NCBI RefSeq assembly: GCF_001514265.1 | Contig: NZ_KQ948989.1 | Location: 1,020,367-1,084,366, forward strand | Direction: 5' to 3' | Length of the DNA: 64,000 nt | Source: Streptomyces resistomycificus | Lineage (GTDB): Bacteria; Actinomycetota; Actinomycetes; Streptomycetales; Streptomycetaceae | In this document: positions 16,645 to 24,629 of the stretch, piece after piece | Position numbering within the stretch: the stretch's first letter is position 1 | Layout: each line of letters opens with the position of its first letter | The notes under the pieces: model-generated | What the model was told of the DNA's origin: nothing | What the model saw: only the letters and a program-made list of their open reading frames with translations | Databases searched by the model: none | Position numbers and translations under genes: made by a program

Positions 16645-17553
16645 CTATTCGCGCAGGCTCTCGCCGACCACCCGCGTGATCTCCCGGGCGATACGCGTGA
16701 TGCCGGGGGAGCGGACCGGGCAGGGCTTCGGTTCGGCCGTCGTGGGCGCCAGGCAGAAGTGCAGGTAGTCCTTGTCGAGGTGGAGGGCGGTACGGTCCCG
16801 GTCGGGCTGGGTGCAGTAGTCCGGGTGCTCGCGCTCGTAGGCGGTGCACGGCAGGTACTGGACCCAGCTCTGACGGGCGCCGGCGGGGCTGACGGTCTTC
16901 CCGGCGTCGGCGACGAGGTCGCCCGAGGCGGCGGCCCGCTCCCGGTAGAGGTCGTTCACCCGCCGGATCCGGTCGGGGGTGAGCGGGTCCGGGCCCTGCA
17001 GCACCCAGACGACTTTCGGCCGCTTCGCCCCGCCGGCCGTGGCGATCTGCTCGGTGAGCCGCTCGGCGTCGGCGGCGTACCGCTCGAAGTACTCGCCGGG
17101 CGAGGCGTTGTGCGTGATCCCGTCCATGCACCAGGTGTAGCCCCAGGCGTTGCCCCAGAACTGCAGGACCACGTAGTCCGGGCGCAGCGAGCGCACCAGG
17201 GCGGCCGCCTTGTCCCGGTCCGGTACCAGCGACCGCGCCTTGGTGCCCTCGAGGTAGTCGCACAGCGTGGTCCCCGAGTAGGGGGCACTCGTGTACTTCG
17301 CGCGCAGGTCCCGGCGCAGTTCCCGGCCGAGCACCCGCTGGTTCTCCATCGCGAGGGAGTCGCCGAGGTACAGCACGGTGGGCGCCTTCACAGGGGGGCG
17401 CTCGGAGGCGGCCGGCCGCCGGTGCTCGGTGGTGGGCGACGAGGCCGGCACGTCGGGCGGGGGAGGCGCCCCCTCCGGACCGGAGGACGGATCCGTGCAC
17501 GCGCCGAGCATCAGCCCGGCGAGCAGCGTTCCCACGACCCACGCCCTGCGCAT
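16645..17553 (-). CDS. SGNH/GDSL-type lipoprotein
   Basis: 302 residues. Lipoprotein signal MRRAWVVGTLLAGLMLGAC, with lipobox LGAC and Cys19 as anchor, then a Pro/Ser-rich linker to about 55. The hydrolase-like part starts VLYLGDSLAMENQRV (block I, GDS), with Asn in QFWGNAWGY, and ends LHLDKDYLHFC with a D-x-x-H-like pair. Members of this extracellular family are esterases or acyl-transfer enzymes of the envelope. Several Cys (LCDYLEG, TWCMDG, PCTAYE, DYCTQ, HFCLAP, PCPVRS) suggest disulfides. It ends 4 bases after the convergent PhnB-like gene stop. Confidence 0.85.
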   Translation of the reverse strand: MRRAWVVGTLLAGLMLGACTDPSSGPEGAPPPPDVPASSPTTEHRRPAASERPPVKAPTVLYLGDSLAMENQRVLGRELRRDLRAKYTSAPYSGTTLCDYLEGTKARSLVPDRDKAAALVRSLRPDYVVLQFWGNAWGYTWCMDGITHNASPGEYFERYAADAERLTEQIATAGGAKRPKVVWVLQGPDPLTPDRIRRVNDLYRERAAASGDLVADAGKTVSPAGARQSWVQYLPCTAYEREHPDYCTQPDRDRTALHLDKDYLHFCLAPTTAEPKPCPVRSPGITRIAREITRVVGESLRE

Positions 17554-17719
17554 CCGACCACTCCCGCCCCGGTCACCGAAACGGCTCCCCAGGCAAGCAC
17601 AGCCGGGCCCCGGGCGGAAGACCCACGACCGTGGGAGGTGACCTCTTCTGTCCCCTCCGACACGGGCCGGGCCGTTCGACGCGCGGTCCGGCGGGCGCAT
17701 GGCTAGCGTGAGGAAACGG

Positions 17720-17767
17720 ACCACCGGAAACGCACCACCAGAAACGCACCACCGGAAACGCACCACC
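17720..17767 (+). repeat. 14-bp tandem repeat, 3.4 copies
   Basis: The unit ACCACCGGAAACGC is repeated at 17720-17733, 17734-17747 (one mismatch, GG to AG) and 17748-17761, then a partial ACCACC to 17767. It lies 25 bases before the start of the glyoxalase-like gene at 17792, between its promoter region and ribosome-binding site. Confidence 0.85.
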
Positions 17768-17791
17768 CACCGAATCGGAGAGGCCGCAGTC

Positions 17792-18592
17792 ATGGCCGTA
17801 CAACCTGAGGGAACCCCCTGTTGGGCCGATGCGATGTTCAGCGACGTCGAGGGAGCCAAGAGCTTCTACGGCGACGTCCTGGGCTGGACCTTCGGCGAGT
17901 CGTCGTCGGAGTACGGCAACTACACCCAGGCCTACGCGAACGGCAAGGCCGTCGCCGCCGTCGTACCTCCGATGCCGGGCCAGGAGGGGATGTCGCAGTG
18001 GTGCCTGTACCTCGCCTCCCCGGACGCGGCGGCCACGGCCGGCAGGATCCGTGAGAACGGTGGCGAGGTACTGATGGGGCCGATGCAGGTCGGCGACTTC
18101 GGCACCATGTGCCTGGCCCGCGACCCCAGCGGCGTCGTCTTCGGCGTGTGGCAGGCGGGCGTCCACGAGGGGTTCGAGGCACCGCCGGAGCAGCCCGGCG
18201 CGTTCTGCTGGGCCGAGGTCTTCACCCGCGAGCCCGAGAAGTCCGACGCGTTCTTCCCGGCCGTCTTCCCGTACACCGCGAAGCAGATGCAGGACGACGG
18301 GGTCGACTTCCGCCTCTTCGAGGTGGACGGCGACATGATCCTCGGCCGGATGAGGATGACGGACGAGTTCCCGCCCGAGGTGCCGCCCTATATCAACGTC
18401 TACTTCGCCGTCGACGACTGTGACGAGGCCGTCTCGCGGGCCACCAAGCTCGGCGGCGTGCTCCGGTTCGGCCCCATGGACACCCCGTTCGGCCGGTTCG
18501 CCGCGATCAGCGACCCCCAGGGCGCGAGTTTCTCGGTGATCGACGTCTCGAAGACCGAGGGAGAGATGCCGCAGCTCACGGACGTCTCCTGA
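17792..18592 (+). CDS. Two-domain VOC (glyoxalase/bleomycin-resistance-like) protein
   Basis: 266 residues made of two VOC modules. The first (1-130) contains CWADAMFSDVEGAKSFYGDVL, then MSQWCLYLASPD and MCLARDPSGVVFGVWQ. The second (135-260) contains AFCWAEVFTREPEKSDAFFPAVF, INVYFAVDDCDEAV and FAAISDPQGASFSVID. The pattern matches the hydroxylase-type VOC proteins common in Streptomyces, probably binding a metal or hydrophobic ligand; the reaction is not known. ATG start with GGAGAGG upstream. A 14-bp tandem repeat precedes it. Confidence 0.88.
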   Translation: MAVQPEGTPCWADAMFSDVEGAKSFYGDVLGWTFGESSSEYGNYTQAYANGKAVAAVVPPMPGQEGMSQWCLYLASPDAAATAGRIRENGGEVLMGPMQVGDFGTMCLARDPSGVVFGVWQAGVHEGFEAPPEQPGAFCWAEVFTREPEKSDAFFPAVFPYTAKQMQDDGVDFRLFEVDGDMILGRMRMTDEFPPEVPPYINVYFAVDDCDEAVSRATKLGGVLRFGPMDTPFGRFAAISDPQGASFSVIDVSKTEGEMPQLTDVS

Positions 18593-18635
18593 GCGACGTC
18601 CGGACGCCCCGCGCGGCCATGGCATGATCGGGCGC

Positions 18636-19328
18636 ATGCGTGAACGTGTGGTGGCCGCGTGCGACGGGGCTTCGAAGGGAAATCCGGGACCGGCGGCCTG
18701 GGCCTGGGTCGTCGCGGACGATGCGGAGACACCGGACCGCTGGGAGGCCGGGCCACTGGGCAAGGCCACCAACAACGTCGCCGAACTGACCGCGCTGGAG
18801 CGCCTGCTGGCGTCGACCGACCCCGGCGTACCGCTCGAGATCCGGATGGACTCGCAGTACGCCATGAAGGCCGTCACCACCTGGCTGCCCGGCTGGAAGC
18901 GCAACGGCTGGAAGACCTCCGCCGGCAAGCCGGTCGCCAACCAGGAGCTGGTCGTGCGCATCGACGAACTGCTCGACGGCCGCTCGGTCGAGTTCCGCTA
19001 CGTGCCCGCCCACCAGGTGGACGGTGACCCGCTCAACGACTTCGCCGACCGGGCTGCCAGCCAGGCGGCGACCGCGCAGGAGGCGGCGGGCAGCGAGCTG
19101 GGTTCCCCCGAGCCGCCGCCCGCCCCCGACGCGCCGGCCGCGCGAGCCCCGCGCAAGCGGCCCGGCGGTTCGAAACCGTCGGGCGGTCGCGGCGGCGCCG
19201 CCCGCACGATCAACGCGAAGTTCCCCGGCCGCTGTCTGTGCGGGCGCACCTACGCGGCCGGGGAACCCATCGCCAAGAACGATCAGGGCTGGGGCCACCC
19301 GGAGTGCCGCACGGCGGCGGCCGGGTAG
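18636..19328 (+). CDS. Ribonuclease HI-family protein with C-terminal Cys-rich tail
   Basis: 230 residues. The RNase H fold spans 1-150: Asp10 in ACDGASKGNPGPAAW, Glu50 in NNVAELTALE, Asp72 in MDSQYAMKAV, and His126/Asp138 in PAHQVDGDPLNDFADRA. All four carboxylates needed for two-metal RNA:DNA hydrolysis are present. A Pro/Ala/Arg linker (about 150-195) leads to a small module with GRCLCGRTYAAGEP and HPEC, a possible three-Cys/one-His zinc site, also seen as a solitary tail in some actinobacterial proteins. Start taken at the third ATG of the region, which begins directly before the first beta strand. Confidence 0.9.
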   Translation: MRERVVAACDGASKGNPGPAAWAWVVADDAETPDRWEAGPLGKATNNVAELTALERLLASTDPGVPLEIRMDSQYAMKAVTTWLPGWKRNGWKTSAGKPVANQELVVRIDELLDGRSVEFRYVPAHQVDGDPLNDFADRAASQAATAQEAAGSELGSPEPPPAPDAPAARAPRKRPGGSKPSGGRGGAARTINAKFPGRCLCGRTYAAGEPIAKNDQGWGHPECRTAAAG

Positions 19329-19332
19329 CCCG

Positions 19333-19376
19333 CGCGGGCGCGGGCCGGATCACCGCGCCCGCGGCACGGCTGTGCC
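19333..19376. terminator. Double stem-loop between convergent genes
   Basis: CGCGGGCGC (19333-19341) pairs with GCGCCCGCG (19355-19363), and GGCAC-GGCT-GTGCC (19363-19376) forms a second hairpin just before the stop of the convergent SRPBCC gene. Likely a shared transcription end. Confidence 0.55.
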
Positions 19377-19378
19377 GG

Positions 19379-19831
19379 TCAGATCACCGCGCCGCGCCAC
19401 CCGCCGGTCTCCTGGCCGCGCTCCTCGATGTACTTCTTGAAGCGCTCCAGGTCACCCTTGGCCTGCCGCGTCACGAACCCGAGCTTGTCGCCGACCTTCT
19501 CGGTGATGGTGTCCGGATGGAAGTCCATCTGCAGCATCACCTTGGTGTGGCTCTCGTCGAGCCGGTGGAAGGTGACCGCACCGGCCTGCTTGGCCTCCCC
19601 GGCGATGGTCGTCCACGCGACCCGCTCGTCCGGGATCTGTTCCGTGATCTCCGCGTCGAACTCCTTGTGCACGCCGTTCACGTTGGTCACCCAGTGGGTG
19701 AGGGTGTCGGTGCGCTGTTCGATGCGCTCCACCCCGCTCATGAACTCGGGGAAGGTCTCGAACTGCGTCCACTGGTTGTAGGCCGTGTGCACCGGGACGG
19801 AGACCTCGATGGATTCCTCGACCTTCGACAA
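19379..19831 (-). CDS. SRPBCC (START/Bet v1-like) family protein
   Basis: 150 residues. The SRPBCC signature is clear: VEESIEVSVPVHTAYNQWTQ, FETFPEFMSGVERIEQ, FDAEITEQIPDERVAW, and a long C-terminal helix (GDLERFKKYIEERG). Cyclase/dehydrase-like members bind hydrophobic ligands. I place the start at TTG (19831), because AAGGAGGG lies exactly 7 bases before it; the ATG 24 bases upstream would put this strong site inside the gene. Small stress-associated paralogues are common in Streptomyces. Confidence 0.88.
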   Translation of the reverse strand: MSKVEESIEVSVPVHTAYNQWTQFETFPEFMSGVERIEQRTDTLTHWVTNVNGVHKEFDAEITEQIPDERVAWTTIAGEAKQAGAVTFHRLDESHTKVMLQMDFHPDTITEKVGDKLGFVTRQAKGDLERFKKYIEERGQETGGWRGAVI

Positions 19832-19922
19832 GGGATTTCCCTCCTTCGTCTTCATGGGGACTTCGGGTGTTGTGGCGCGCGGGTACCGCGTGACCTGCGG
19901 GGCAAACCCCGTCGGCGATAGG

Positions 19923-20747
19923 TCAGTCGGTGTCGAACGTGTAGTGGACGGTGTGGTCCAGCAGGTCCGCGGGACGCGTGTCGTGCCACGGCTTCATGGT
20001 CTCGCCGAGGTCGACCACGTCCGGCGTCCCGGCGGTCGGCACATAACCCGACCCGGGGTGCCTGCGCTGCCACTCGGCCCACAGCTTGTCGACGTACGCG
20101 TGGTGCAGCCAGAACACCGGGTCGTTGGGGGAGGCACCGGTGGCCATCTGGCCGCCGACCCAGACGTGGACCCGGTTGTGCAGGTTGACGCCCCGCCAGC
20201 CCTCCAGATGGTTGCGGAAACCGTCCGACGCGCTGTTCCAGGGGGCCATGTCGTACGTCGGTATGGACAGGACGGACTCCACCTCGGCCCGCGTCGGAAG
20301 CTCCCGCACCCCGGTGCCGAGCGAACGCCGCAGGTAGGTACGGCCGTCGATGCGGACGCTGATCGGCCAGGCGCCGGAGTCGGCGGCGAAGGGCCCGTCC
20401 GTCACCCGCCCGTCCCGGCTGCGCCCGGTGCCGCCCAGGAAGTCCGGCGCCCACAGCGAGGACCGCGTCGAACGGTCACTGCTCCAGTCCCAGTACGGCA
20501 GCGCGACCGACGGGTCCACCGACTGCAGGGCACGCTCGAACTCCAGGAGGAATCTGCGGTGCCAGGGCAGGAACGACGGCGAACGGTGCCCGGTGCGTTC
20601 CCCGTTGTCGGTGTCGCCCACGATGAAGGCGTTGTGCGTGGTGACGAAGGCGTCGTAGCGGCCACTGCGCTTGAGCTCCAGGACGGCGGCGACGAAACGG
20701 CGCTTCTCGTCAGCGGTCAGGGTCGCCTGGTTCTTGCGGACGGTCAT
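19923..20747 (-). CDS. melC2: Tyrosinase
   Basis: 274 residues, starting MTVRKNQATLTADEKRRFV as in MelC2. The type-3 copper site is intact: CuA His in TTHNAF, GHRSPSFLPWHRRFL; CuB His in NLHNRVHVWVGG and PVFWLHHAYVD. It hydroxylates monophenols and oxidises diphenols to quinones, giving melanin. It has no signal peptide of its own and is exported in complex with MelC1 through the Tat pathway. Second gene of the melC operon, 31 bases after melC1. Confidence 0.97.
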   Translation of the reverse strand: MTVRKNQATLTADEKRRFVAAVLELKRSGRYDAFVTTHNAFIVGDTDNGERTGHRSPSFLPWHRRFLLEFERALQSVDPSVALPYWDWSSDRSTRSSLWAPDFLGGTGRSRDGRVTDGPFAADSGAWPISVRIDGRTYLRRSLGTGVRELPTRAEVESVLSIPTYDMAPWNSASDGFRNHLEGWRGVNLHNRVHVWVGGQMATGASPNDPVFWLHHAYVDKLWAEWQRRHPGSGYVPTAGTPDVVDLGETMKPWHDTRPADLLDHTVHYTFDTD

Positions 20748-20778
20748 GTGCGGGTCTCCAAGGGAGGTGCGGGGCAGG

Positions 20779-21153
20779 TCAGTTGGCGGGGAAGGGCATC
20801 AGTGCGGCGCCCTGCAGTTCGTCGACGGCGGCGCGGGCGGCGGCACGCGGGGTGGCGACCGGGTCGTAGTGGCTGACGACGCTGATCCAGCTGCCGTCGG
20901 CGTTGCGCATGACGTGCAGTTCCACCCCGTCGATGAACACGGCGTAGCCGGTGCCGTGGTGATGACCGCCGCCGGCGGAGGGGCGCCCCACTATTCGGCG
21001 GCCCTTGTAGACCTCGTCGAAGGAGGCGGGCGCGCCGTGGTGGGAGTGAGGGTCGGCGGCGAACGCGCCCTGTGCGGCGGCGGCCTGGGTTCCGGCCGCC
21101 GTGGCGAGGGCGGCCGCGGCGGCGAGTGCCCGGCGGCGACTGAGTTCGGGCAT
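20779..21153 (-). CDS. melC1: Tyrosinase co-factor / copper chaperone MelC1
   Basis: 124 residues. Tat leader with Arg-Arg-Arg at 6-8 ([20 protein letters not shown]), then [21 protein letters not shown], a His-rich GGGHHHG, and the conserved end [20 protein letters not shown]. MelC1 delivers copper to apo-MelC2 and carries it through the Tat translocon as a caddie. ATG start with AGGAGG 6 bases upstream. Heads the melC operon. Confidence 0.96.
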   Translation of the reverse strand: MPELSRRRALAAAAALATAAGTQAAAAQGAFAADPHSHHGAPASFDEVYKGRRIVGRPSAGGGHHHGTGYAVFIDGVELHVMRNADGSWISVVSHYDPVATPRAAARAAVDELQGAALMPFPAN

Positions 21154-21506
21154 GGGGGACCTCCTGGGATGCGGGAAATGCTCGGTTACGACTCCGCATG
21201 CCTATCGGTCGGGTGGAGAGCGGGAGAAATCCCCCGAGGCCGGTTGGCTCCGATCCAGACAATTACCCACATGTCATACAAGATTGAACAAAGTTGATCT
21301 TGCTTCGGGAGGGCTCGTCCCGCCCCGGAAGGGGGAATTCCTTCTCGCGGCAGCCGCGTTCTCGATGGTCTTTGGCGTACGGGCGGGGCGCCCGTGGCGT
21401 GGCTCACCTGCTGAAAGTGGCGTGATCGGGAAGGCCGTCGACGACATCCCCCGCCTGCTACCCTGCGTTGCCAATCAACCGCTTTGAGTAACCGTCAGGA
21501 GTGCGT
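21154..21506. other. 353-base intergenic region upstream of melC1 and the flavin monooxygenase
   Basis: Divergent control region. Its middle (about 21250-21300, including CCACATGTCATACAAGATTGAACAAAG) is unusually A/T-rich and is the likely site of the melC promoter. No RNA gene or clear inverted repeat was recognised. AGGAG at 21497-21501 is the ribosome-binding site of the following gene. Confidence 0.5.
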
Positions 21507-22718
21507 GTGAAGGTCGCCTGCGTCGGCGGCGGGCCCGCCGGCCTGTATCTCTCGATCCTGCTGAAACGACAGGACCCGTCCCACGACATCACCGTCCACG
21601 AACGCGACCAGGAAGGCTCCACCTACGGCTGGGGAGTGACGTACTGGCGTGGACTGCTGGACAAACTGCACACGTACGACCCCGAATCGGCCCGCGCCCT
21701 GGAGGAGCACTCGGTCCGCTGGAGCGAGGGCGTCGCGCACGTCCGGGACCTGGCGACCCGGCACCGCGGTGACGAGGCCTTCGGCATCGGCCGGCACCGC
21801 CTCCTGGAGATCCTCGCCGGACGGGCCCGATCCCTGGGCGTACGGCTGGAGTTCGCGCACGAGATCACGGACGGGAACCTCCCCGAGGCCGACCTCGTCG
21901 TGGCGGCCGACGGCGTGCACAGCGCGCTGCGCACCCGGCACGCCGACCACTTCGGCAGCGAGATCAGGACCGGGCGCAACCGCTACATCTGGCTCGGCAC
22001 CACCCAGGTCTTCGACGCCTTCACCTTCGCGTTCGTCGAGACCGACCACGGCTGGATCTGGTGCTACGGCTACGCCTTCGGCCCCGAGCGCAGCACCTGC
22101 GTCGTCGAGTGCGCGCCGGAGACCTGGAGCGGCCTGGGCCTCGACGAGGCGAACGAGGCCGACGGTCTCGCCGTACTGGAGAAGCTCTTCGCCGACGTAC
22201 TGGACGGCCACCCCCTGATCGGCCGCTCCTCGGACCGGGCCGACGCCCAGTGGCTGAACTTCCGCACGCTCACCAACCGCACCTGGCACCGCGGCAACCT
22301 GGTGCTGCTCGGCGACGCGGCCCACACCACCCACTACTCCGTCGGCGCCGGCACCACCCTCGCGCTGGAGGACGCGGTCGCCCTGGCCGGCGCCCTGGGC
22401 GAGCACGCCGAACTACCGCGCGCCCTCGCCCACTACGAGCGCGAGCGGAGGTCGCAGCTGCTGTCGATCCAGAGCGCCGCCCGCTACAGCGCCCAGTGGT
22501 ACGAGAACCTGCCGCGCTACATCAGCCTGCCCCCGGACCAGATGTTCGCCCTGCTCGGGCAGCGCCACTCGCCTCTGCTGCCCCACGTACCGCCCCGGTT
22601 GTACTACCGGATCGACAGGGCGGCCGGGCAGCTGGAGGCGCTGCGCAGGTTCAAGCGCTGGCTCGGACCGAAGGTGGCACGGACCGTGCACGCCAGGGCG
22701 CTGGCCTCCCGCAAGTAG
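21507..22718 (+). CDS. FAD-dependent aromatic monooxygenase (salicylyl-CoA/anthraniloyl-CoA hydroxylase type)
   Basis: 403 residues from GTG with AGGAG 5 bases upstream; the GTG 6 bases earlier overlaps that site and is less likely. A class A flavoprotein: dinucleotide-binding CVGGGPAGLYLSILL at 4-18, DG motif VVAADGVHSALR near 132, and FAD ribityl-binding GDAAHTTHYSVGAGT near 269. Overall pattern (TYGWGVTYW, YIWLGTTQVFDAFTF, WIWCYGYAF) is that of the N-terminal monooxygenase part of salicylyl-CoA 5-hydroxylases and related enzymes, here stand-alone. Probably hydroxylates an aromatic CoA ester or acid. No ring-cleavage gene is adjacent, so the pathway is unknown. Confidence 0.85.
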   Translation: MKVACVGGGPAGLYLSILLKRQDPSHDITVHERDQEGSTYGWGVTYWRGLLDKLHTYDPESARALEEHSVRWSEGVAHVRDLATRHRGDEAFGIGRHRLLEILAGRARSLGVRLEFAHEITDGNLPEADLVVAADGVHSALRTRHADHFGSEIRTGRNRYIWLGTTQVFDAFTFAFVETDHGWIWCYGYAFGPERSTCVVECAPETWSGLGLDEANEADGLAVLEKLFADVLDGHPLIGRSSDRADAQWLNFRTLTNRTWHRGNLVLLGDAAHTTHYSVGAGTTLALEDAVALAGALGEHAELPRALAHYERERRSQLLSIQSAARYSAQWYENLPRYISLPPDQMFALLGQRHSPLLPHVPPRLYYRIDRAAGQLEALRRFKRWLGPKVARTVHARALASRK

Positions 22719-22732
22719 CCACGCGCCACGCG

Positions 22733-24493
22733 CTAGCGGAACAACCGGTCGAGGAAGCCGTTGCCGAGGACGCGATGCGGGTCGAGCCGGTCCAGCGTCC
22801 CGGCCGCCTGCCCCCAGGCGGACTCACCGAACGAGGCGGGCACCACCGTGCCGATCACCTCCTCGTCGCTCCACACCGCCTCGTCCGTGTACGCCCACCC
22901 CTTGGACCACTCGACCCGGGTGAGGGCGTGCCCGCCGTCGTAGGCGTCCAGCAGGAACAGCTCGATCTCGCGCAGGAACATCTCCGCGTACGGGGTGCCG
23001 GGCAGGGTGAGGACGTCCAGCCACACGGCCGTGTCCCACTCGGGGTGTTCCTCGCTCGGCCGCAGCGCCGACAGCAGCGGGGCGCGGGCGCCCACCAGGT
23101 CCGCGTCGGCCGGTTCGTCGAGGCCGGTCACCCTGATCTCGACGGTGCCGTTGACCGGGAAGCGACCCCGGGCCGCGTACGCCGTCAGCCGCTCGCGGTA
23201 GTGGGAGGTGAACTCGGACACCACCCGCTGCACCTGGTCCCGGGTGGTCAGCACCGCGTACCCGTTGGCCGTCACCCGCAGCGTCGTCGGCTTCAGGTAC
23301 AGCAGGGTGTTCTTGGAGGGCCCCCAGATGTCGGCGGACAGCGTCGCCACCAGTCCGAGCGCGGCCGTGTCGTACTGCGCGTTGCCGAGCACCGGCGCCA
23401 GGTACCAGGCCGCGTCCGACACCATCCGCCCCGCCAGGTCCGCCACCAGGGTCGGGACGTTGTCGGAGAACGGGTAGTTGTACGGCGACGTGACGCGCCG
23501 TGAGGTGAGCGGTTTCGTGGGGGAGACGCTCCACACCTTCAGCCAGGGGAACTCGGTGAAGGCGAACCAGATCGCCTCGACCCGCCCGGACTCCTCCAGG
23601 TAGCTCGCGAACGTCCGTCCTTCCTCCCCGGGTGCCGCGAACAGCTCACCCGCGGGAATGTCCACCCGGCTCACACAGCGCAGGTTGGTGTTCGCCCCCA
23701 CCCGCAGCACCACCTCGGTGACCAGGGTCCGCCCGAGATGGGTGAGCAGAGCCGCGCAGTCCGCCTCGTCGCGGTGGAAGGTCCGCAGGACGTAGGCGCC
23801 GCCGTCCTCGTCCCACACCACCGCCGTCAGCGACAGCACCAGATTGCTGAGCGAGCCGTACGTGTGCCCGGGCAGCCGCCGCTCACCCTCGGCCGGTACG
23901 GCGGTGCCGTGCGCGTCGACGGCCAGGGCACCGCCGAGCGTGAGGTCACCGGGAGCGGGCGCCGCCGTGACGCCGAGCCCGTGCCCCTCCAGATAGGTGA
24001 GCAGCGCCTCCATGGTGACGCCCGTGCCGGCCCGGACGGACGAGGCGGACTCCAGGGCCAGGCCGGTGAGACGGGAGGCGGTGTCGACGAGGAGGACCCG
24101 CGCGTCCGAGGGCGTCCCCTCCTCGACCGTCAGTGGCGACCAGCCGTGCGAGGATCCCCGCGGCCGTACCGTCCAGCCGTGCCGCCAGGCCCAGTTGACG
24201 ACGGCGGCCGCCTGCTCGCCGTTCTCCGGCGCGCAGGCCCACAGCCCGTCGGCGGTGATCTCGCCGACCCAGTTGCGGTACGCCGAGCGGTACAGGGCGA
24301 CAGCCGCCGGGAAGTCCGGCAACTCCGCGGCGGCGACGGCCGGATCGGCGGCCAGCAGCACGGGCACTGCGGCCAGGGCGGCGGCGGAGCGGAGGAAGCC
24401 GCGGCGGGTCCAGGACGGGTCCTGCGGGTCTTCCGCACCTACGCGGTCTGCCGGTGGCACCGGAGGGAAGTTGCTTGCTGAACGATCAGTCAC
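22733..24493 (-). CDS. Secreted VAO-type FAD oxidase, cholesterol-oxidase type II-like
   Basis: 586 residues. Tat signal with SWTRRGFLRSAAALAAVPVLL at about 27-47. The PCMH FAD domain follows (GLWACAPENGEQAAAVVNWAW, then RPRGSSHGWSPL, with His116 the expected covalent FAD attachment). A cholesterol-oxidase substrate-binding domain of the Brevibacterium type II class fills the rest. The family oxidises 3-beta-hydroxysterols or other alcohols, making H2O2. It is divergent from the aldo/keto reductase at 24630. Substrate not provable here. Confidence 0.85.
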   Translation of the reverse strand: MTDRSASNFPPVPPADRVGAEDPQDPSWTRRGFLRSAAALAAVPVLLAADPAVAAAELPDFPAAVALYRSAYRNWVGEITADGLWACAPENGEQAAAVVNWAWRHGWTVRPRGSSHGWSPLTVEEGTPSDARVLLVDTASRLTGLALESASSVRAGTGVTMEALLTYLEGHGLGVTAAPAPGDLTLGGALAVDAHGTAVPAEGERRLPGHTYGSLSNLVLSLTAVVWDEDGGAYVLRTFHRDEADCAALLTHLGRTLVTEVVLRVGANTNLRCVSRVDIPAGELFAAPGEEGRTFASYLEESGRVEAIWFAFTEFPWLKVWSVSPTKPLTSRRVTSPYNYPFSDNVPTLVADLAGRMVSDAAWYLAPVLGNAQYDTAALGLVATLSADIWGPSKNTLLYLKPTTLRVTANGYAVLTTRDQVQRVVSEFTSHYRERLTAYAARGRFPVNGTVEIRVTGLDEPADADLVGARAPLLSALRPSEEHPEWDTAVWLDVLTLPGTPYAEMFLREIELFLLDAYDGGHALTRVEWSKGWAYTDEAVWSDEEVIGTVVPASFGESAWGQAAGTLDRLDPHRVLGNGFLDRLFR

Positions 24494-24513
24494 GTGGTCA
24501 CGCTAGGCGCCGG

Positions 24514-24560
24514 TTGACACGTGCATGTCTTCCCTGGAGTCTTATCACTCGTGTGAGTGA
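24514..24560 (+). promoter_or_regulatory. Candidate promoter/operator between oxidase and aldo/keto reductase
   Basis: TTGACA at 24514-24519 is a consensus -35. Downstream, TCACTC-GTGT-GAGTGA (24545-24560) is a perfect palindrome placed where a repressor would block a promoter reading toward 24630. A good -10 is not obvious (the region around GTCTTATC is the best), so this is tentative. Confidence 0.4.
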
Positions 24561-24629
24561 ATGACGCGCCGGTGTCGGGTCGGAGCGGCCGGTTCCGCGC
24601 GAGGTGGTGCCGGGTGACAGACTGACGCC

